From Istiophorus platypterus (taxonomy: Eukaryota; Chordata; Actinopteri; Istiophoriformes; Istiophoridae), in NCBI GenBank assembly GCA_016859345.1, contig CM029128.1, positions 15,520,604 through 15,584,603 of the forward strand: 64,000 bases of DNA, given 5' to 3'. Position numbers and translations under genes: made by a program. This document shows positions 51,841 through 63,554 of this stretch, piece after piece. Under the pieces are notes generated by a model. It did no database searches, was not told where the DNA came from, and was given only the letters and a program-made list of their open reading frames with translations. Every line of letters begins with the position of its first letter. The first letter of the stretch is position 1.

Positions 51841-52199
51841 CAAAGTCTTTGGCTTGTAAAGGAACCAAAAAAAAAAGAAAAAAGGCAGGGAAGCCACACT
51901 GAATCGCTTTAATTACTGATTTTCCAGGCTGAGCAGCCAGTTTGAGAGCTCTCTTTCATTGACTGCCTCTATGATTCAGCATGCTCACTTGACTAAAGAT
52001 AAGGACAAGCTAGCATCAAAGACAATGAACACAGCATAAACATAGACGCTCAACAAAGGTCCAGTGACAGTCATCTTGATGTCTCAGGCTCTAAACTAGG
52101 AGTGGCTATTTGAACAGTTCAAGTAATGTTTTATGAGAGATTTGTTGTCTTATACTGGCTTTTATGCTGTTCAGCGGATTCTCTCTTTTCCTTGGCATA

Positions 52200-52640
52200 T
52201 TACATTACCATTAAGGAGTTAAGAAAAGGAGAGGTAGAAGAGGTAGAAGGGGCAGAAGAGAGGAGAAAGATAAGAGAATGCCAGAGATTAACTTTAAGAA
52301 GTGTGACAGGAGGGAGGGAAGGAGGAGAGAAGTTTAAGAATGGAAAGGGAGAGCAGCAATGAAACATGGATGAGGACTAGAAGTCAGAAACTGCAAGCTG
52401 AAAGGGGAGAAATGGGAGAATAGGAGGAAATGGTCGAACAGTGTTTCTGGGTTAGACTTAAGATTGGCTAATTAAAGGAAAAATAGAGGACACATGGGGG
52501 GGAAATGATGATGGACATGAGTGACATGAAAGGGCAGAAGAATGAGCATGAAAAGAGGGATGTTCAAGTGGATGAGAAGAAGGCAGAAATAGGGAAAAGA
52601 GGTGGGGGTAGGCTTGAATTTTGGGGGGAGTGTATGGATA
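52200..52640. repeat. Purine-rich region in intron 2
   Basis: Predominantly G/A on the + strand, with GAGGTAGAAGAGGTAGAAG-like short repeats. Confidence 0.7.
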
Positions 52641-54363
52641 AGGAGTGAGAAGGACAGATCTATTATAGCATGATGACAGTCAGTGGTAATGGGGGTAATA
52701 ATAAGTTGAAGACAGCTTTATAGACTTAGAGCCAGGAGGGCACTCGGCACGGCCACAAGGGGTCTGCTGACGGATGTGACACGCGGACGCACAGGCGCAC
52801 CCACACACACAGAAGTCAGCAAAACAAATACACACAAATAAGGAGCTAGAGCGATGCCTGTAGGGAACGTTCAGTGCCTGGAGCAAGGAAGAAGAGGGCA
52901 GAAGGTAGAGAAGAGATGATGCAGAAGTGAAAGAGCGGTAAGGGCTCAATGTGAGTGTCTGAAAGCACTGCAATCAAGAACCCCAGATTATTAGGACCAT
53001 TTATCATTATTTGGGCCGAAACCGCTCGTTCTGACGGCTTTGTGATTTACGCCTTGCTTCTAGTGGTATCTAGCCATGCAGACAGTTTTGGGGTCAGAAG
53101 TCTGAGACCACTTTCTTATTTTAGTGAAGGCAAAACTGTATTTGTCTATGAAATTGAAAGTGAATAAAAGCTTTGGAAAACATACATTTTCCAAAAAAAC
53201 AAATAGAAAACAAAAGAAAGACAGCTCTTTTTGGAAGCAATATCCTGGTTACTTACGATAAATCAGCCATTGCTGTTAGCAATTTCTCTAGAATAATAAT
53301 TAAACTAATAATTACTAGGTCTTTGAAAGTAATGGTTCCAATATATAGTAAACTGCACACAGCAAGCTGTGGATTTCTAATTAAAAGATATGTGGTTTTA
53401 AGGAAAAACAAAACAGAATTCTCTGAAACATATCTGAAAACTTGAGCAGATGATTGCAGAAATGTCTGTATGGCGAGATACCATAAGGGATATGTGGAAA
53501 AATGTCTCTTTCTTGCACTTGGTGTGAATTGACCCTTTAAGAAGAGGTTATGTGAATTTCATGAAAGGTAAGATTGGTGCACTGAAAATTATAATGGCAC
53601 ATTTTTAAAACAAAGGGGCAGTGAATTTCTTTACAGAATCAAAGAGAGATGAAGAGGCCAAGCAGAAATAGATCTACCATGAAGCAAACCTACCAACAGT
53701 AATTAGATTTCAAACAGTAGACCGCTTAGTGAATGTTTTTGTTTCCCAAGCAACTCATATTAACTGTACGGGTGGTCCTGACCTCATGGTGTTAGCGTGT
53801 TGCTCTATCAGCCAAGCCTTGTGTATGACCTCTGAGGAACCTACCCAACTAGTAGCATGTACTGTAGTCTCCAGAGGTTCCATGAAAATGGCACTTTAAC
53901 TTCCTAGAAAACAGCTGCGTCCTGGAAAACGATGCATGTTCAGTGGTCTCATCATGGTGCACTAGTGAGTGTAGCAAAAAAAGTCCTACCAGTAACATCT
54001 TTTTCCTCCATAAATAAAAACCCTTTATTTTATATTTGAGATAGATCCCTCCTATTTTAAAAGGAACTACATCGCGTCAAGGGCGTAAGGACACCAGTTC
54101 AGGAGAGCGATACTTTGAATCCTGCTAACCTTTAATGGAGGAAGTGTGAGTTTCTTTATTTGCAGACTCATGGCCCATGTTAAATCATTTTTGTTGACTC
54201 GTGGCAGCAATTCTTCCATTCCACATAGTACTAGAAGTATCTCTTGTCTTTGTTTAAATTTCATTTATAATCAGCAGATGTTCTCAAGCATACAGAGATC
54301 AAAGGTCATGCAGCAATGACCAGTGTATTGCAACGAGCACAGAGCATAAAACTTGGCATTTAT

Positions 54364-54430
54364 AGACTTTAATGAGTACAGAAGGGAGGGGTTACACTCC
54401 AACCTCTTCCTTCTGTACTCATTAAAGTCT
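54364..54430 (+). repeat. Long RNA-type hairpin: 30-bp stem, 7-nt loop, in intron 2
   Basis: Arms at 54364-54393 and 54401-54430. The outer 22 bp are perfect complements (beginning AGACTTTAATGAGTACAG). The inner 8 bp pair with two G:U wobbles if transcribed from the + strand, which is the direction of epha5. The loop is ACACTCC. The 67-nt size is in the range of a microRNA precursor stem, but a palindromic transposon remnant is equally possible. A CA run follows immediately (54433-54450). Confidence 0.8.
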
Positions 54431-54432
54431 CT

Positions 54433-54450
54433 GACACACACACACACACA
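54433..54450. repeat. Short (CA)n
   Basis: Nine CA units abutting the hairpin. Confidence 0.9.
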
Positions 54451-54710
54451 GGATGGTTGTATAATTAAAGGTGAAACTTAGGGAGGACGTTAGCCTGTTA
54501 ACCTGTTTTGTTTCATTTCATCCATCAAGGCCAGGTGATATCTTCTCAACAGAATAGTGAATCAATGCATTTTTCCATCACCTAATCAAGCATTTCGATA
54601 AAATTGAGCCACAGAGTGGGGAGATTTGGAGTGGCAACAATGGCAACCATGCTTTATTCACAGATACTGAACCTAGACCAGAGAAGGTCATCTGTTCAAC
54701 TCCCTTTGTG

Positions 54711-54745
54711 AGTGTGTGTGTTTGTGTGTGTGTGTGTGTGTGTGT
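54711..54745. repeat. (TG)n microsatellite
   Basis: TG run with one TTTG interruption. Confidence 0.93.
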
Positions 54746-54884
54746 TAAGCTGTGCAAAGCTCAGAACATGCTGCTGGATCTGTGTGATCTAACCAGTAAG
54801 AGGCTTAATGTCTACACTGGGACTGACTGGGCTAGAGTCTGGGAGAGATAGGGACTCAGTCTTACACAAGCATTCATAGATATG

Positions 54885-55100
54885 TTTGTATGTTTGTGCA
54901 TCTGTACTTGTGAGGACCCTCATTAACATTATGCATTTAACCCTGCCCTTAACCTAATCCCAAATCTAACCTTAAGCTACCTCTGAACCCATAAACAGCC
55001 CCTCAGTGAACCGAGGACATTCAAAATCTCTTCACTTTTCAAAAATATCCTAACTCTTACGGTCCATTTCTGAAATTGGTCATCACAAAGATGGAGTGAC
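54885..55100 (+). repeat. Telomere-like dispersed fish repeat, copy C
   Basis: CTGTACTTGTGAGGACCC is followed by degenerate CCTTAACCTAATCC units, AACCCATAAACAGCCCC and GAGGACATTCAAAATCTC, then TGAAATTGGTCATCACAA. The order is that of copies A and B, on the opposite strand. Confidence 0.6.
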
Positions 55101-55607
55101 AAGAGTACAACCACACTCTATAGGCATATCAACACAAAGGCAAGTGAATTTACTATCTATTTAATACTTAACAATGCAAGCATTTATTCACAGGTGGTTC
55201 AAAAACTAAATGATAAAAACCACAAAACAAGAGGTAACCTAAAGCAGGGAGGGAAGAAAAAAAAGATTTTGAAAAAAGACAGATGGTGAATAAGACAGAG
55301 AAAAGAGAGAGAAAAGACAGAGACAGAAGGCAGTACACAACAGCTACAGCAAGGATTGACTAATATGGGCTATTAAGCTATAACATCAGATCATAGTCTG
55401 GTCCCTCTGGCCATATTACAGTGACATGATGAAGCGTCCTATATTAGCAATGGGAGAGTGCTAGTGATGCAGATAATAGCCATGTCCCAGGAGACCTGCA
55501 GAGGGAATTATTGCTGCTGTCTGACATACACACAGGCGTGGATGCAGACACACACACACAAGCTTTCAACACTGACAGTCATTAGCATATATGCAGACAC
55601 ACACGTG

Positions 55608-55610
<3 letters not shown>

Positions 55611-55642
<32 letters not shown>
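55611..55642. repeat. (CA)n microsatellite
   Basis: Sixteen CA units, with shorter CA runs just upstream (about 55549-55560). Confidence 0.95.
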
Positions 55643-55646
<4 letters not shown>

Positions 55647-55830
55647 TTGATAAAGCTACACAGCTACACAATATACACAGATGAACACACCTATAAGTGC
55701 ACATTAATTCTTTTTTTCACTGACAAGAAAGCCAGCCCATATTCATGATAATGCACACGTTATATACCCCTGTTTCAATAGGAAGAAATGAGGTGGAAGG
55801 GATCAGGATTATTCCGCTATCTGTACCTAC

Positions 55831-55871
55831 ACCCCCCCCACACACACACACACACACAAGCACACACACAC
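55831..55871. repeat. C-run and (CA)n microsatellite
   Basis: Eight C followed by CA units with one AAG interruption. Confidence 0.93.
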
Positions 55872-55979
55872 TGGTCTAATATAATGTATAATAAGCTTAT
55901 AAAATGCAATGCATAGTTAAAAAATGAACTTGGTATGAGAGACAGATCCCCTATAACTTCTCAAGTTGATCAATTTTAA

Positions 55980-56131
55980 TAATTTTTTTTAACATTTCTA
56001 CTGAAATGAAAAAAAAAAAAAGAAAAAATTTGTATTTTTTTCTTTGATTTTCCATAAATCCTCTCCAGACCCCTCAAATTTATCGTGAGACCCTTTGGAA
56101 GGGCAAGACCCCTAGGTTTGGAACCATTTGA
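55980..56131 (-). mobile_element. hAT-like nonautonomous DNA transposon relic
   Basis: On the - strand it opens CAAATGGTTCCAAACCTAGG, then shows CCAAAGGGTCTCACGATAAA and GAGGGGTCTGGAGAGG, before an A-rich part. This order matches a common fish repeat opening CAGTGGTTCCCAACCT, which is a hAT (Charlie-type) terminal repeat pattern. The far terminal repeat is not clear. It ends about 140 bp before exon 3. Confidence 0.55.
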
Positions 56132-56272
56132 CTAAATAGCACCAAAAAAATACAGAACTTCAATACCGAGTGCTACATACCAATTATCAAAGGAAAGTCA
56201 TCCTGTTTTAGTCTACATTTCCCGTCTGTTTCCCCTCTCGCAGCAATAAACTCCCTCTTTTCTGTCTCTCAG

Positions 56273-56993
56273 TGGGAGGAGATCGGTGAAGTGGACGAGG
56301 ACTATGCTCCCATCCACACCTACCAAGTGTGCCGGGTCATGGAGCAGAACCAGAACAACTGGCTCCACACCAACTGGATCCTGACCGAGGGCGCCCAGCG
56401 GGTCTTCATCGAGCTCAAGTTCACCCTGAGAGACTGCAACAGCCTGCCCGGTGGGGTTGGGACCTGTAAGGAGACGTTCAACATGTACTACTATGAAACC
56501 AATGGGGACGAGGAGGAAATGGAGAACGGGGAGATGAGAGATGGAACAGGGATGATGGAGGAGGAAGACAGGGCGATGAAGGAAAGCAGATACATCAAAA
56601 TTGACACCATAGCAGCTGATGAGAGCTTCACAGAGCTTGACCTTGGGGACCGTGTGATGAAGCTCAACACTGAAGTCCGCGATTTAGGTCCTTTGACGCG
56701 GAAAGGCTTCTACCTAGCATTTCAGGATTTGGGGGCCTGCATTGCTCTAGTCTCTGTGCGGGTTTTCTACAAGCGCTGCCCATTTCTGGTGAAGAGTCTG
56801 GCCGAGTTCCCCGACACTATCCCAGGCTCAGAGGCCTCGCAGCTGGTGGAGGTAGTGGGCCGCTGCGTTAATAACTCCCTGCCTTTATATGAGCCTCCCA
56901 GGATGCATTGCAGCACGGAGGGAGAATGGCTGGTGCCTATCGGGAAGTGTGTATGCCAGCCAGGGTTTGAGGAAATCAGTGGATCCTGTCAAG
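56273..56993 (+). CDS. epha5: Eph receptor A5, coding exon 3 (ephrin-binding domain body and start of cysteine-rich region)
   Basis: A 721-nt exon from a pyrimidine-rich acceptor (ctgtctctcag) to donor CAAG|GTGAGAG. It encodes residues 56-295. Residues 56-215 complete the ephrin-binding jelly-roll: YQVC (Cys75), LRDCN (Cys110), GTCKETFN (Cys120), IKIDTIAADESF, GFYLAFQD and GACIALVSVR. After FYKRCP, about residues 218-295 begin the sushi-like cysteine-rich part (CVNNS with an N-glycosylation sequon, RMHCSTEGEWLVPIGKCVC, GSCQ). Identity to EPHA5 is high except at about residues 133-158, where an acidic Glu/Met/Gly/Asp stretch replaces a short loop. The exon should be about 57 nt shorter by comparison with mammalian EPHA5 as I recall it: 18 codons in this loop plus one near VNNS. 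The frame stays open past the donor for 15 codons, to a stop at 57035-57037, so intron retention would truncate the protein. Confidence 0.96.
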
Positions 56994-58461
56994 GTGAGAG
57001 GGGAAAGTTTGTGTGTGAAGTAATGCTGAAGTATTAACATTCCTGATTCCAGTTTTTCAAAAATATGAGTTTGCTGCTTTTTATTTCTCATAAAATTGCT
57101 CACTGTTCAATTTTTTCTTTTTTTGAAGTTTGTGAATGCACATTCATGTGTGTTCTTCTTTCGGGTTACTATTTTCATTCCATCTGTTTATTTTTATATC
57201 CATGCACATGTTTGTTTTTAGTATCATGTGCTTGAGTGTGTGCATTCTTTTACTAAGGGTGTTTCTTGCTGTGTGTAGGTGCATGTCTATTTGTGTGTAT
57301 TCCCCTGAGCTCAGCAGCACTTTGCTGCTTGTATACAGCCGCTGTTCTGCTCTGACTCGAGCCCAAACATTCACACCACCGACCTTAACTGTCATTTCCA
57401 CGGGCACCCAGGGCCTCTCCCTTTTTCTCTCCCTCGCCCCTCTCCAATCGTCCTCTGTTCTGTCATTAAATTACTCAATTTTCAGACCTGCACACTGGAT
57501 TCTACTTGTGCAACCACGAACACCTCTGAGTGGCATGGTGAAATTTCAGAATAATCCCAGAGAACAGTTATTGTAGCGGCATGAAGCTATGTGGTACAGA
57601 AAATTGAAATGTGTGATTATCTGGTAACACCATTGTTTCATCTCTTCGAGCAATGTTCTACCAATTGAGCGTCGGTCTCAAGTGAACTAAGTTTTTGCTT
57701 TTCTAATTTGCACGTTTGTGTATGTGAAGTATATGAAATCTGAATTACATAAATTCACTTGCAGAAAGGTTGGTTTGTAGCTTAAAACCCTGTCCAGCTA
57801 GCCACGGCTTAAGTACTAATTCACCAGATATACTGTATTATCCCTGTGCCACAAAGCTTGTATGATACATAATTGGAAACTGTCTTGAACACTTGTGAAG
57901 GGTGATTAGTGGCATGCAGGTCAGCAGTGGATTGAAGGAGCACTTGCTTAATTCATATCTGAATTTCTATTGAATTCATCGCACAAAACCTCCAGATGAT
58001 CCAGTAGTAAATTCTCCACTTTTTAACTAGTACCTCTTTTAGCTGTGATCAGTTCTTTATAGTCAAATGGTAAAACATTATGTAACAAGCCACCTCTAGG
58101 CTTAATTTGTCAGGCTTGGGGAGATCTGGCCTGCTTGTAGTCATACTGCAGCAGACTCACTGTGCATTCACCTGCAGTCTCAGTTACAGAACTGTAGCTG
58201 ACAAGATTATAAAAACATTCTGATGTTCATAGGTAATACCTGAAACTATATCAACAAGATTTGTGCTGTTCAGAAAAGGATCATCTTAGAAGGATATATA
58301 TACTGCATGTGAGCGTACCACTGCATGAACACATGAACAGTACTCCAGTGCAACATACATGTGCACGAATAAAGATCTATGAACATCCGAATAATACTGT
58401 GATTGCTACTCATTAGCTTGCTGCTCAGTTATTGCAAAGCCAATCATTTTAAATTTTTACT

Positions 58462-58612
58462 TGTCCAATACTAACCTGATAAACTTAACCATCTTTCCAT
58501 TGTCATTGTAAGCATTAGCAGGATTATTTTTAGCATTTAGCTCAAAGCAACACTGTGCCTATAGGAACAGCATTAAAGAGCTGCTAGTGTGGCTAAGGAG
58601 TCTTAGTCCAGT
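58462..58612 (+). mobile_element. Dispersed percomorph repeat (3' portion)
   Basis: TTGTCCAATACT, CATTGTCATTGTAAGCATTA, TAGCATTTAGCTCAAAGCA, ACTGTGCCTATAGG and GAGCTGCTAGTGTGGCT occur in the order of a very common percomorph repeat. The middle is shortened by a deletion. Confidence 0.6.
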
Positions 58613-60119
58613 TATTCTTCAGAGTATTTTCTTCCTCTTTGAAGTTAAAGGACCATACTCTCATGGTGATGACGGTAATGCATAATTTCCCCTACATTAC
58701 CTGTTACTCCAGCAAATATGTCAGCTACATGTGAAGGTCCTCTGTTTATGTACACAAGGTTATTTTTAAAAAATTTGTGCTTACTAAAAAAATTATAGCT
58801 CTGAAACTAAAAGGGGAAACGAAAGTGCATACTTGATAAAATTAATATTTCTAAGTTTTCCCTTTATCATCTGCATGTTACACATATGCATATGTTATGC
58901 AACTGAAACCAAAAACAACCAGGGAAGATAACATTTTTTTGACTTTTTTTCAAGTGAACAAAATTTGTATTTTTGTTTTATGAGACATGAATGAATAAAA
59001 AAACGGAGTCTGTTCTGGTATAAACTGAGCTTTACAGAGATCAACAAAAAGTAGCATACCCTTTATAACCCTTTTCAAAAAGAGTGTGAGGATATTATAT
59101 GGCACAATAATAAAATCTGACCCTGCCACCATGTCTTGCAAAAAGCTGATGGTACGTCTGATGGCATGTTTTCACTGTCCTGTTGCAGCAGAACAAAGTT
59201 TGATGGTTGCAGAACAGCTTTTATTTTAATGAGTTTCAGAGTGTTTTGTACTCCAGTAAGATCAAGTTGTGTGATATGCAAATTTTTGCCGCTGGTTAAA
59301 CATTTTAGAATAAAAACATCTCCAGCGCTTGCAGTAAAATTGGTTGTTGTTGTTTTCTGTTTTTTTAATCATGGTCATATGCACATTAAAAATGAAATAA
59401 ACATACTTAACAGTAAGCTGTCAGAGTAGAACATACTTAATGCAATTAATTAAGCTACAGGAGGATTTTTTAATTCTTTAATTTTTTTGCAGTTTCGAAT
59501 GCAGATGAGACTGTTAAACTGACAGCCTTTGAAACTGTCTACAGAGGCAAACACGGCAGGGTTTCCTCTCTCAGCTTTGTAACCATATGTGTTCTCTGCC
59601 TAAACAAACACTTTTTCATGTGCATTTCAGTCCCTCACATCGGAGTGTGAAGTGTTGGTGTCTGTTTTTGAGGTGTTATGAGACTGCCTTGACTCTATAC
59701 TGGGAGGTGTTGTGCATTTAGTGTCCTCTTTAATGGGATGGTTTCTAGTTGCTGTTCAGATGCGTACGCTCTGAACACCTGCTGTGCTGGATTGGAGAAA
59801 CTGTACTGGATGTAGTGGTTAAATGTCAGTGTGTTTTTTGTTAAAACAGTAGAGCTGTTTTAACAGAGATGGAGCATTGGTACCATGCAGATTTCATTTG
59901 ATGGCCTGTTCAGCCTTTTCAGTGAATGTTTTAAGCATGCCTGTGTTACTGTAGAATGTGAATCAGTGGGTTGCTGGCTAGAAAACAGCTCATTGTGTGT
60001 GTGTGTCTGTATATGAGGGAAAATGTGTAATTCTGTAGGGATGCGTGTCTGGCTGTATTGGCTGTGTGTGCTGCCTAGTAGAGCATGAATTAGTGCAGCC
60101 TTTGTGAATGTGGGACAGA

Positions 60120-60480
60120 ACACGGTATGGACACCTCTTTCTCGGGTTCATCCTTTTCTTCTTTCTACCACCTTATCTCATTCTCACATCTGTCTTTTTT
60201 GCTCTCAGTCCTTTTCATTTCTGTCATTCCCCATTTTGCATCTGTCCCCTTCTTCCCTTCTTCTCTCATTTTGTCTTTCCCAGCTGCCTTCTCCATCCAT
60301 CTCCCTCCCTCTTTCTCTTCAACTTTATTGCTGCCAACTACATTTGCTCTCTTCTGTCTTTTTACACTCTTGCCAGTGCCTCTCACTCCACCTCCATCTC
60401 CTTCCCCCCTTTAAAACTCTCTCCACCTTTCTCCGTCAACAATCCAACTCCTATCCTTTTTCCTTTCGCCTCATTCACTT
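60120..60480. repeat. Pyrimidine-rich region in intron 3
   Basis: C/T-rich over about 360 bp. Three overlapping open frames here are low-complexity (Ser/Leu/Phe/Pro) and none has exon-like borders. Confidence 0.75.
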
Positions 60481-60785
60481 ATGCACATACATACACATCT
60501 CTCTCAAATGTATACCTCTATTTTTGGCAAACATTTGGCCACAATACATCAGCCAAGTGTGAGTGGTTTGCACTGTGGGGAAATAATAAAGAATGTTTGA
60601 CAAATCTGTATAGTTACATCTGTATGGGAATGCACTGGGTTATTCATTGCTCATTTCTCTTATTGTCCTGTTCACTTTTTAAAATTGTCTCTTTTGCAGC
60701 GTAGTTAACATTATGATTTAATGTTTCCGTAATATGTGTTTGTTTTAAGTGTCAGCATGGCATGTAAAAGATGCCTAGAAAGTGA

Positions 60786-60848
60786 ATATATATATATAAA
60801 TATATATATATATAAAGTTAATATATATATATATATATATATGTGTGT
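60786..60848. repeat. (AT)n microsatellite
   Basis: AT-dinucleotide runs with AAA and GTTA interruptions, ending in TG units. Confidence 0.95.
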
Positions 60849-61711
60849 CAGATGACATCTAAAGATACTGTATGTGATTGTGTTAGATGTATAGATATAG
60901 GCACAACTTTAGCTAGGATAATTGGTGATAGCTTTAGCACTGTTAGCCCAACAAGCTCGAAGTGAGGAAACAGATGAATAGAGGGATGGGAGGAGTACAG
61001 AGAGGAAAATTGATGGATAAACAAGGGGACACAAGATAAATTAAACATTTCACACCACAGGATGTGATGGCAGAAAGACATAGAGATGGATGAGTGTTGT
61101 TTCTGGGGTGATGGCAATAGAGGAAGGTAACTGAGGATGGAAGTTTGCAAATGAATCTCGAGATGAGGAAGAAGGGGGTTGTAGATTTAGCTCTGCCTCA
61201 CAACTGGGACTTAATGTAGGCTTAACGAACACTAGAAGGAATGTAGGGATAATGGGGGAATGGAGCAATGGATTAATGTTTGAGATGAATGTTATGTTTA
61301 TGGAAGAGCTAGATGGGGTCTCAGAGTGCCCAGAAACCCAGTTTGTAGGTCTATCCTGATTTGAATCTGGTTATTTATATCCTTTTATAGATTATCAGGA
61401 TGAAACCAGTTTGTAGAGTGGTTTTTAAGACTGTGCTGCAGTAGCATGAGTTATCATCCTATTTTTTCATTCATATTTTATCCATTCGTTTTGTTTTATA
61501 TTATCCTATATTAACCTTGGTTGAGAATGCACATGCATTCGCAGCCCAGAATTGTCAAAACCTTGGACAAAGTCTTATCATAACTAGAATCCTCTTGTCA
61601 TGTGACTACACTTAATGAGAGAAGCAGGAATGTTGTATTGGTGGAATAAAGGATGAAATTATTTTTTGAATGAGTGGATTTTAGGATGAAACGACATTTC
61701 TTTAATAGAAC

Positions 61712-61970
61712 AAACAAGGGCTAAATGAATAGTTAAAATGATTAAAGGCTGAATGTTTGAATAAGGACATGAGCTGAGTGAAATGTTGTATTGACAGTAA
61801 AAGAGCTCAGTGACCTACTAGAATGATGTTGTAATGGAAGAGGGGCTGGATTCAATGTTGGAATGATGAAATAAGGGTTAAACTGGATGTTGGATTGACA
61901 GGATGAGAGCCGAATGCCATGTTGAGAAGATAAGATAAAGGCTGAATGGAATAGCGGAGATTGACAGGTG
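61712..61970. repeat. Degenerate minisatellite, unit about 32 bp
   Basis: Successive blocks beginning near 61715, 61744, 61771, 61841, 61874, 61906 and 61939 share a GG(C/T)TGAATG-like start and an ATGTTGGATTGACAG-like second half. The last four starts are spaced 33, 32 and 33 bp apart. The copies are well diverged. Confidence 0.7.
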
Positions 61971-63554
61971 TCAGGCAGGATTCAGGCTGCACCGAATTCA
62001 CGTGACAAAAGAAAAAAGACCGGGGTAGAAGATGCGGAGAAAAGTCTGGGGAAGAGAAGAGAGGAAGCTGGGGGAGGGTAGGGGTGGGCAGAGAAAAGGA
62101 AAGAATATAACAGAGGATTAGGAATACACATTAAAACAAGGAAGACCGTTGGTTTAGTCAATTAAAACATTTAAAGAAATGCTCGGAATGATTAAGTGCC
62201 ACTTACTAGTAGGAAAATAAAAACCGCAGAGCGTTTCGTCGAGCGAGTGTCATCTAAGTGTGTCGTGGGTGGAGCTGGATATCCCTTGACGATGCTTTGT
62301 TTCGGTGCCAGGGCTCCCCTGATGTTCCTCTGTGTTTGCCTGCCTGTCAGACGCCACTGCAGCGTATGTCAAACTCAATCTGGTCACGGTGGCGCTGCCA
62401 TCAGAAACTGACTCACTGGAGTAGTAACGTGAGGAAGCTTTCTGCCTTTTGCCTCTAGGGAATTATTGGATAGCAAACAAGCAGCTCGCACTTTGAGCGT
62501 GGGGCTTTGTGGTTGATGGTGCTCTGACAAGGGTATTAAAGTCACTTGTATAACACTGAGATACACACATGATCGTACTGCATCAGCCATTTCAAAATAT
62601 TACCCACTTGTGTTGATAAGGATCTGAGTTCATACATCACTTTGTTTTGGTTGCATTTATTAATTTATTAGTTTCTTTAATTTGTTTTTTTGTGGCGTGG
62701 CAAACATTTGACTCATCTCACAAGGAATTTACAAGACACTGTAAGTAATACATAAAAAAAATAGATGACCTCATGCAATAACATAAATTCAAAACTCAAA
62801 GAAAACCTAATCAATAATCAATACAACCTCATCATTGTATTGAAAAATCTTATTTTTGCTTTTGCTTATTTTAACTTACTAAAGAAAATTATTATATAAT
62901 TTTTAGGAATTTTCAGAGTCATGAAGGCGTCACATTGAAAAAGAACTTTTTCCATGCCTTGTTTTATTCTTCTTTTTATATTATATCTTTAGCAGCCAAA
63001 CATTGTGGATCCTAACTTTTTCTCATAACTCAGTGGACCTAAAATATACAATGGCTTCACAAGTCAGACATTTGCTCCTTTGTTTCTGTTAAATGTGCCT
63101 TTAAGTTTTTACCATCTCAGTTAAACAGTATTCAGTTAGCCTTGTCTGTCATCCCTGAATTGCTCTGGAAACAGAACATCGTGGTGAATGATGCTATAGA
63201 ACTCTGTAAGCGGCGGGGAGCCTTTTCTATTCCGTCCTCTCCTGAAATATGAATCAACTTGATTTATCATGGAAAGAGCCGCCATTCATCTTTTTAGATC
63301 TTGTTCAGTCGGAAACTGCTGCAGGCCTCTTCCTCTACATTCTCTCACTCTGTGCTCTCCTCCCACATCTCTCTCCCTCTCCCCTTTCTCCCCACCCCCT
63401 CTCCATCACCCCATCATCTCAACGTGGTGATGCTGTCATGACAACTAAAGTGCTTCCTGAGTGCTTGTTGGGTAAACTGTCTTTCCCAGAAGTGCTTCCT
63501 CTATTTTACCCTTCGCTCTGCTAATGTGCTCACACTTTCACAGTGTTTTTTTTT

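Larger units (their letters stand above)
47574..56272 (+). other. epha5: epha5 intron 2 (8,699 bp)
   Basis: A GT-AG intron, phase 0. It holds a 20-bp palindrome (47996-48015), candidate conserved blocks (48860-49090, 51560-51840), a C/T-rich stretch (49480-49700), a purine-rich stretch (52200-52640), a 30-bp hairpin (54364-54430), a dispersed telomere-like repeat (54885-55100), CA/TG microsatellites and a hAT-like relic (55980-56131) about 140 bases before exon 3. Confidence 0.88.

Noticed and set aside
53760..53850. tRNA-like phrase (GGTGTTAGCGTGTTGCTCT)
   Set aside because: Only an A-box-like resemblance; no matching B box, acceptor stem or cloverleaf. At most a SINE head relic.
57136..57576. 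146-codon frame just after exon 3
   Set aside because: It is not in the receptor frame, resembles no part of the Eph cysteine-rich or fibronectin regions, and is rich in Leu/Ser/Phe from C/T-rich sequence.
59495..59600. Possible exon after a TTTTTTTGCAG acceptor-like site
   Set aside because: The downstream translation does not match the expected Eph exon 4 cysteine pattern in any frame, and no suitable donor is evident.
60104..60704. Overlapping 95-198-codon frames in intron 3
   Set aside because: All cross a C/T-rich tract, giving Ser/Leu/Phe/Pro low-complexity peptides in several frames at once, with no exon-like borders.
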